Source of the DNA: Liolophura sinensis
Lineage: Eukaryota > Mollusca > Polyplacophora > Chitonida > Chitonidae
DNA length: 60,000 nucleotides
Direction of reading: 5' to 3'
Assembly (NCBI RefSeq): GCF_032854445.1
Contig: NC_088300.1
Span: 74,765,005-74,825,004 of the forward strand
Shown: positions 56,460-60,000 of the stretch, one piece after another
Layout: every line of letters starts with the position of its first letter
Position numbering within the stretch: position 1 is the first letter of the stretch
Notes under the pieces: model-generated
Told to the model about the DNA's origin: nothing
The model's input: the letters and a program-made list of their open reading frames with translations, nothing else
Databases searched by the model: none
Translations under genes and position numbers: made by a program

Positions 56460-57924
56460 AATTGATAGGGCAGTATATTTGCTTTTGTATACTAGAATCC
56501 ATCTCGACGTTGACATCGTTTTGATGTAAAATTTGCAGGTTAAATGGCAAACGAGCCAGTGTTTATATCTCCATGCTTTAATTATCACCGATGTCAGCAG
56601 ACAGAATGCTGCCCCACATTATTGCCTTATTATTGTAAAATCAATACTCTTCTGACACACATTTCTATTCTTGCCATATGTCTATGCTGTGTTGCTTTCT
56701 CAAATAAGGCTAATACAGAAACGCGCTTCTCCCTACACTTACTTTACAAACTGACTGCTCCCATGAAGAGGCTGTGTGCTTAACTGGCAGTCTTAAGTTA
56801 CATTGAAAATACTGAAAGACTGAAAACTGAAGTACCTTTATACCAAATGAGAATGAGTCTCTTGGCTTAATGACATATATGTTTAAAAGTGTAATATATT
56901 TTAGTAGGGTAGAAGGTATAAATGAGATATGCATATTCTGGCATACAAACTAGTGGCTGTCACTGATGGTACAGTGCATTAGGGTATTGCGCAGCCATGC
57001 CATTAATGGTCTTCTTTGGGTAATATGAACATTATCTCCCAACAGGCTAATTATCTTGTTCATTTAATACTAAGGTGGTGGCCTCACCTAAACTGGTACC
57101 GGGCTCATTTTCTTGATGACACCTGGAATGGAGTCAGCGACCACATTGGAGGATTTAACAACGGGAGAATTGAAGAACCCAAGGATCTCACCACTCTGAC
57201 TTCCACACATAATATCCACTCAGGGAAGAAACTGCAATGACCCTTTACAGAATGGTTGGCGAATATTTTCATTGTCAGAATAAAAAGGAAGGCGTGTATC
57301 TGGGGACAATGTATAACCATTTATGTTCATGAGTAAAAATATAACAAGCGCGAAATAACTGTCACGTAAACATTGTAATAAACCAATATGGAACAGCATG
57401 TGCCAAATTAGAGATGGTCAGTAGGCTACATATCCAAAATGTAAGTTTAATCTCAACCTTGTTGATTAAGACATTTTGTTAATAGAGATTATTTTAGAGT
57501 TAAACTAAAAACACTCAGCTCATTCAACTTAGACAACTGTGCGTGAAAAAGGCGCTTTTTGCGTCAGTAAACAAATGTGTTGCAGGCAATCAAAACACGG
57601 GGAAAAGTCGACGAAAGGTTAGATCACGTGACCCGATCAAGGCATGACGGAACTGTCAGCCTTGGTAGCTGAAAACTGTTTTCTTGCCACAGCGGAAATT
57701 GAACAGCGGGTTACACTTCCTGTAACAAAAAAAATATGCTTGCATAGACACATTGTGGTCACAGAGCAACAGTCAGCTGATTTCATAACAATTAATTTAT
57801 TTACTTCAGTGAAAGGCACTCCGAGAGGGAAAATTTGAGAACAGGTGAACGAAATGTCCCTCTCCTACTACAGTTTAATGAATCTGCATTCCTATCATAT
57901 CTGTCAATTGTAAAGAATCAATCA
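56460..57924. other. Intergenic, nothing recognised
   Basis: Short frames of 60-80 aa (for example 57016-57240) have no domain or repeat support. No known element recognised. Confidence 0.4.
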
Positions 57925-57954
57925 TCAACAACAACAACAACAACAACAACAACA
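57925..57954. repeat. (CAA)n microsatellite
   Basis: About nine uninterrupted CAA triplets. Confidence 0.95.
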
Positions 57955-58079
57955 AAATAAATGGATTGGAAGTTACTCAAAGGCCAGTTTATGTACAAAA
58001 TTACACCCGAATCCGTGCCTAGCTTTTTCCGTAAATCCACTTCCCAAAAGACATCTAACAATCTCTTCTAAAAGTCATC

Positions 58080-58945
58080 ACCAACATGTGGGCTCTGTTA
58101 GTGTCATAACCATTGCGTACGCTGTCAGTGTCATAACCAATATTTATTTATTTATTTCATTGGTGCTTTACGCCGTACTCAAGAATAATTCACTTATACG
58201 ACGGCGGCCAGTATTATAGTGGGAGGAAACCGGGCAGAACCCGAGGGAAACCCACGACCATCCACAGGTTGCTTGCAGACCTTCCCACGTAGGGCCGGGG
58301 AGGAAGCCATAACAAGTATGTGTACCCTGTCAAAGTGATATCCAGTATGTGTACTCTGTCAATACCATAACCAGTATGTGTAGTCTGTCATTGTCATAGC
58401 CAGTGCGTGTACTCTGTCAATATCATAACCAATATGTGTACTCTTCCATTGTCATAATCAGTGTGTGTACCGGTACTCTGTCCATGTCATAACCAGTATG
58501 TATACTCTGTCAGTGTCATAACCACTGTGTGTACTCTGTCGGTGTCGTAACCAGTATGTGTACTCTGCCAATGTCCTAATCAGTATGTGTACTCTGACAA
58601 TGTACAAATCAGGATGTGTACTCTGTTCATGTCATAACCAGTATATGTACTCGGTCCATGTTATAAAGAGTATGTGCACTCTGTTAGTGTCATAACCAGT
58701 GTGTCGATTCTGTCAATATCATAACCAGTATGTGTACTCTGTCAATGTCATAACCAGGATTTGTACTGTGACAATGTCCTAATCAGTATGTGTACTCTGT
58801 TAGTGTCATAACCAGTGTGTCGATTCTGTCAATATCATAACCAGTATGTGTACTCTGTCATTGTCATAACCAGGATTTGTACTGTGACAATGTCCTAATC
58901 AGTATGTGTCCTCTGTCCATGTTATAAAGAGTATGTGTACTCTAT
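58080..58945. repeat. 29-bp minisatellite, about 24 units, split by a SINE
   Basis: Unit AGTATGTGTACTCTGTCAAT plus GTCATAACC. Units at 58342 and 58371 give the period. A longer block (CTCTGTTAGTGTCATAACCA, GTGTGTCGATTCTGTCAATA) is repeated at about 58680 and 58800. Unrelated in sequence to the 29-bp arrays in the SCP units. Confidence 0.93.
58139..58308 (-). mobile_element. 5'-truncated SINE inside the 29-bp array
   Basis: TATTTATTTATTTCATTGGTG to GGGCCGGGGAGGAAGCC, reverse orientation, lacking the tRNA-like head. CATAACCAATAT on the left and CATAACAAGTAT on the right may be a degenerate target-site duplication. Confidence 0.9.
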
Positions 58946-60000
58946 CCATAGTTGTACATGACAAATATTTTCATATTTCACCTTAAATGTATGTGTTTGG
59001 AAACAAACAATAAATTTACAATCAAATAAATTTATTAGACATACAAGATATCCTTATTTGGAACATTATCATCCAACGACGACATATACTTATATATATG
59101 GTTTCATCTATCCACCATACAAAAATATTTTAAAATTATTCTTATCTGCTGAAAAAAAATGGAAAAAAATATTAACAGCCATATTTGCAAGTAGAATTTC
59201 ACGCCTCTAATTTTGGCATCATTTATTCTCCTTTAAGTAAATCGCGCTCGCCTTTACCCCACACCCTCGAAACTGCCTCCGCTCCGCTAAATGCCCACTC
59301 CTTACCTCCAGCCCATTCGGCCTGTCCGTTTGATGTCTTGTCCATCCACAATTAACGCACCTTCTACCATCAGTCTGTCGTATAACCTGTCAGACAGCTC
59401 TTTGGAAACTGAAAAGTTAAACCATTGAGTTTGGCCAAACAACTTATTTAAGGAATACTGTTATATAGTTCATTCTAACACCTATTATCTGCACACTCTA
59501 ACATATTATCCGCACACTCTAACACACCTATTATTCGCACACTCTAACAACCTATTATCTGCACACTCTAACACACCTATTATCCGTACATTCTAGCACA
59601 CCTACTTTACTATATGTAGAGTTTAAAAGGTAGCACTGCTTTAAATAATGTGGGACAATTACCCAGAGAGGAGCGTAAAAGAAAAAAAAACGAAAAAAAA
59701 AAAACAAACAAACAAAAAAAAAACACCACCCAAAAACCTTCCACCAAAAAGAGTTGGAATCGACAGCTCTTATAAGTGCAGAGCATCGTGCTTTCTGTTT
59801 TTAGGATTAAATAAATGTGTAATATCTTGTAACTACTTTTATCACAGGATCACAAGAGCGGTATATAAGAAACAACATGTACAACATAATAACAAGATTT
59901 CGTCTTCACATTCACCGATGTCAAATGTTTTTCATCCACTGTACTTCCTGCATTACAGGCCTACGCGTCTTACCGCACGGTATGCTGTCGTGATATACAT
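58946..60000. other. Window end: AT-rich, 25-bp repeat, A-rich tract
   Basis: 59468-59605 holds about six units of CACACTCTAACACACCTATT plus ATCCG. 59680-59725 is an A-rich tract with scattered C. No gene recognised. Confidence 0.55.

Noticed and set aside
57016-57240. 74-aa plus-strand frame
   Set aside because: No domain, repeat, splice or promoter evidence; within the length expected by chance.

Overview
The window is animal nuclear DNA: AT-rich, gene-poor, with GT-AG introns, TATA boxes, AATAAA signals, many minisatellites and tRNA-derived SINEs. The Ca2+-binding proteins resemble invertebrate sarcoplasmic calcium-binding protein (SCP)/calexcitin-type proteins, and the SINE looks like one common in marine molluscs. 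A mollusc is the best guess (inference, no database search).

The coding content is one family. Six SCP loci lie here: one divergent copy on the minus strand (5032-5601), three tandem plus-strand copies (17969-18526, 25920-26477, 34753-35310) and two minus-strand copies (50370-50918, intact; 43627-44160, broken). Each has one coding exon behind a 5'-UTR intron. For five of them I can see a TATA box followed by an ATAGCA-type motif, a short non-coding first exon and a GTAAG donor. The products should be soluble cytosolic Ca2+ buffers or sensors of about 182-189 residues with EF-hands 1, 3 and 4 functional and EF-hand 2 degenerate.

Layout: 1-5000 holds two minisatellites, an alpha-tubulin pseudogene and SINE pieces. 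5032-5650 is SCP copy A. 5.7-11.9 kb is mostly featureless apart from a 26/28-bp minisatellite and a SINE relic. 11.9-42.1 kb is three large tandem units. Each unit has a spacer block, a short inverted 42-bp array, a conserved upstream block, promoter, intron, SCP gene, 29-bp array, a 3'-half SCP pseudogene and a long 42-bp array. 42.7-45.8 and 49.2-54.5 kb are a second segmental duplication carrying the two minus-strand SCP loci. 54.5-60 kb has short repeats and no recognisable gene.

The most notable points are: the three units disagree about which pair is most closely related, implying gene conversion; 42-bp arrays in opposite orientation face each other across a short spacer; a 112-bp near-perfect palindrome lies in the intron of the last SCP gene; the paralogue at 44 kb has lost EF-hands 1 and 4 and carries a SINE near its splice acceptor; and a 346-bp element has 26-bp inverted ends (one mismatch) flanked by TA. 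About a quarter of the window is tandem repeat. Long open frames inside those arrays follow from unit lengths divisible by three and are not called as genes.
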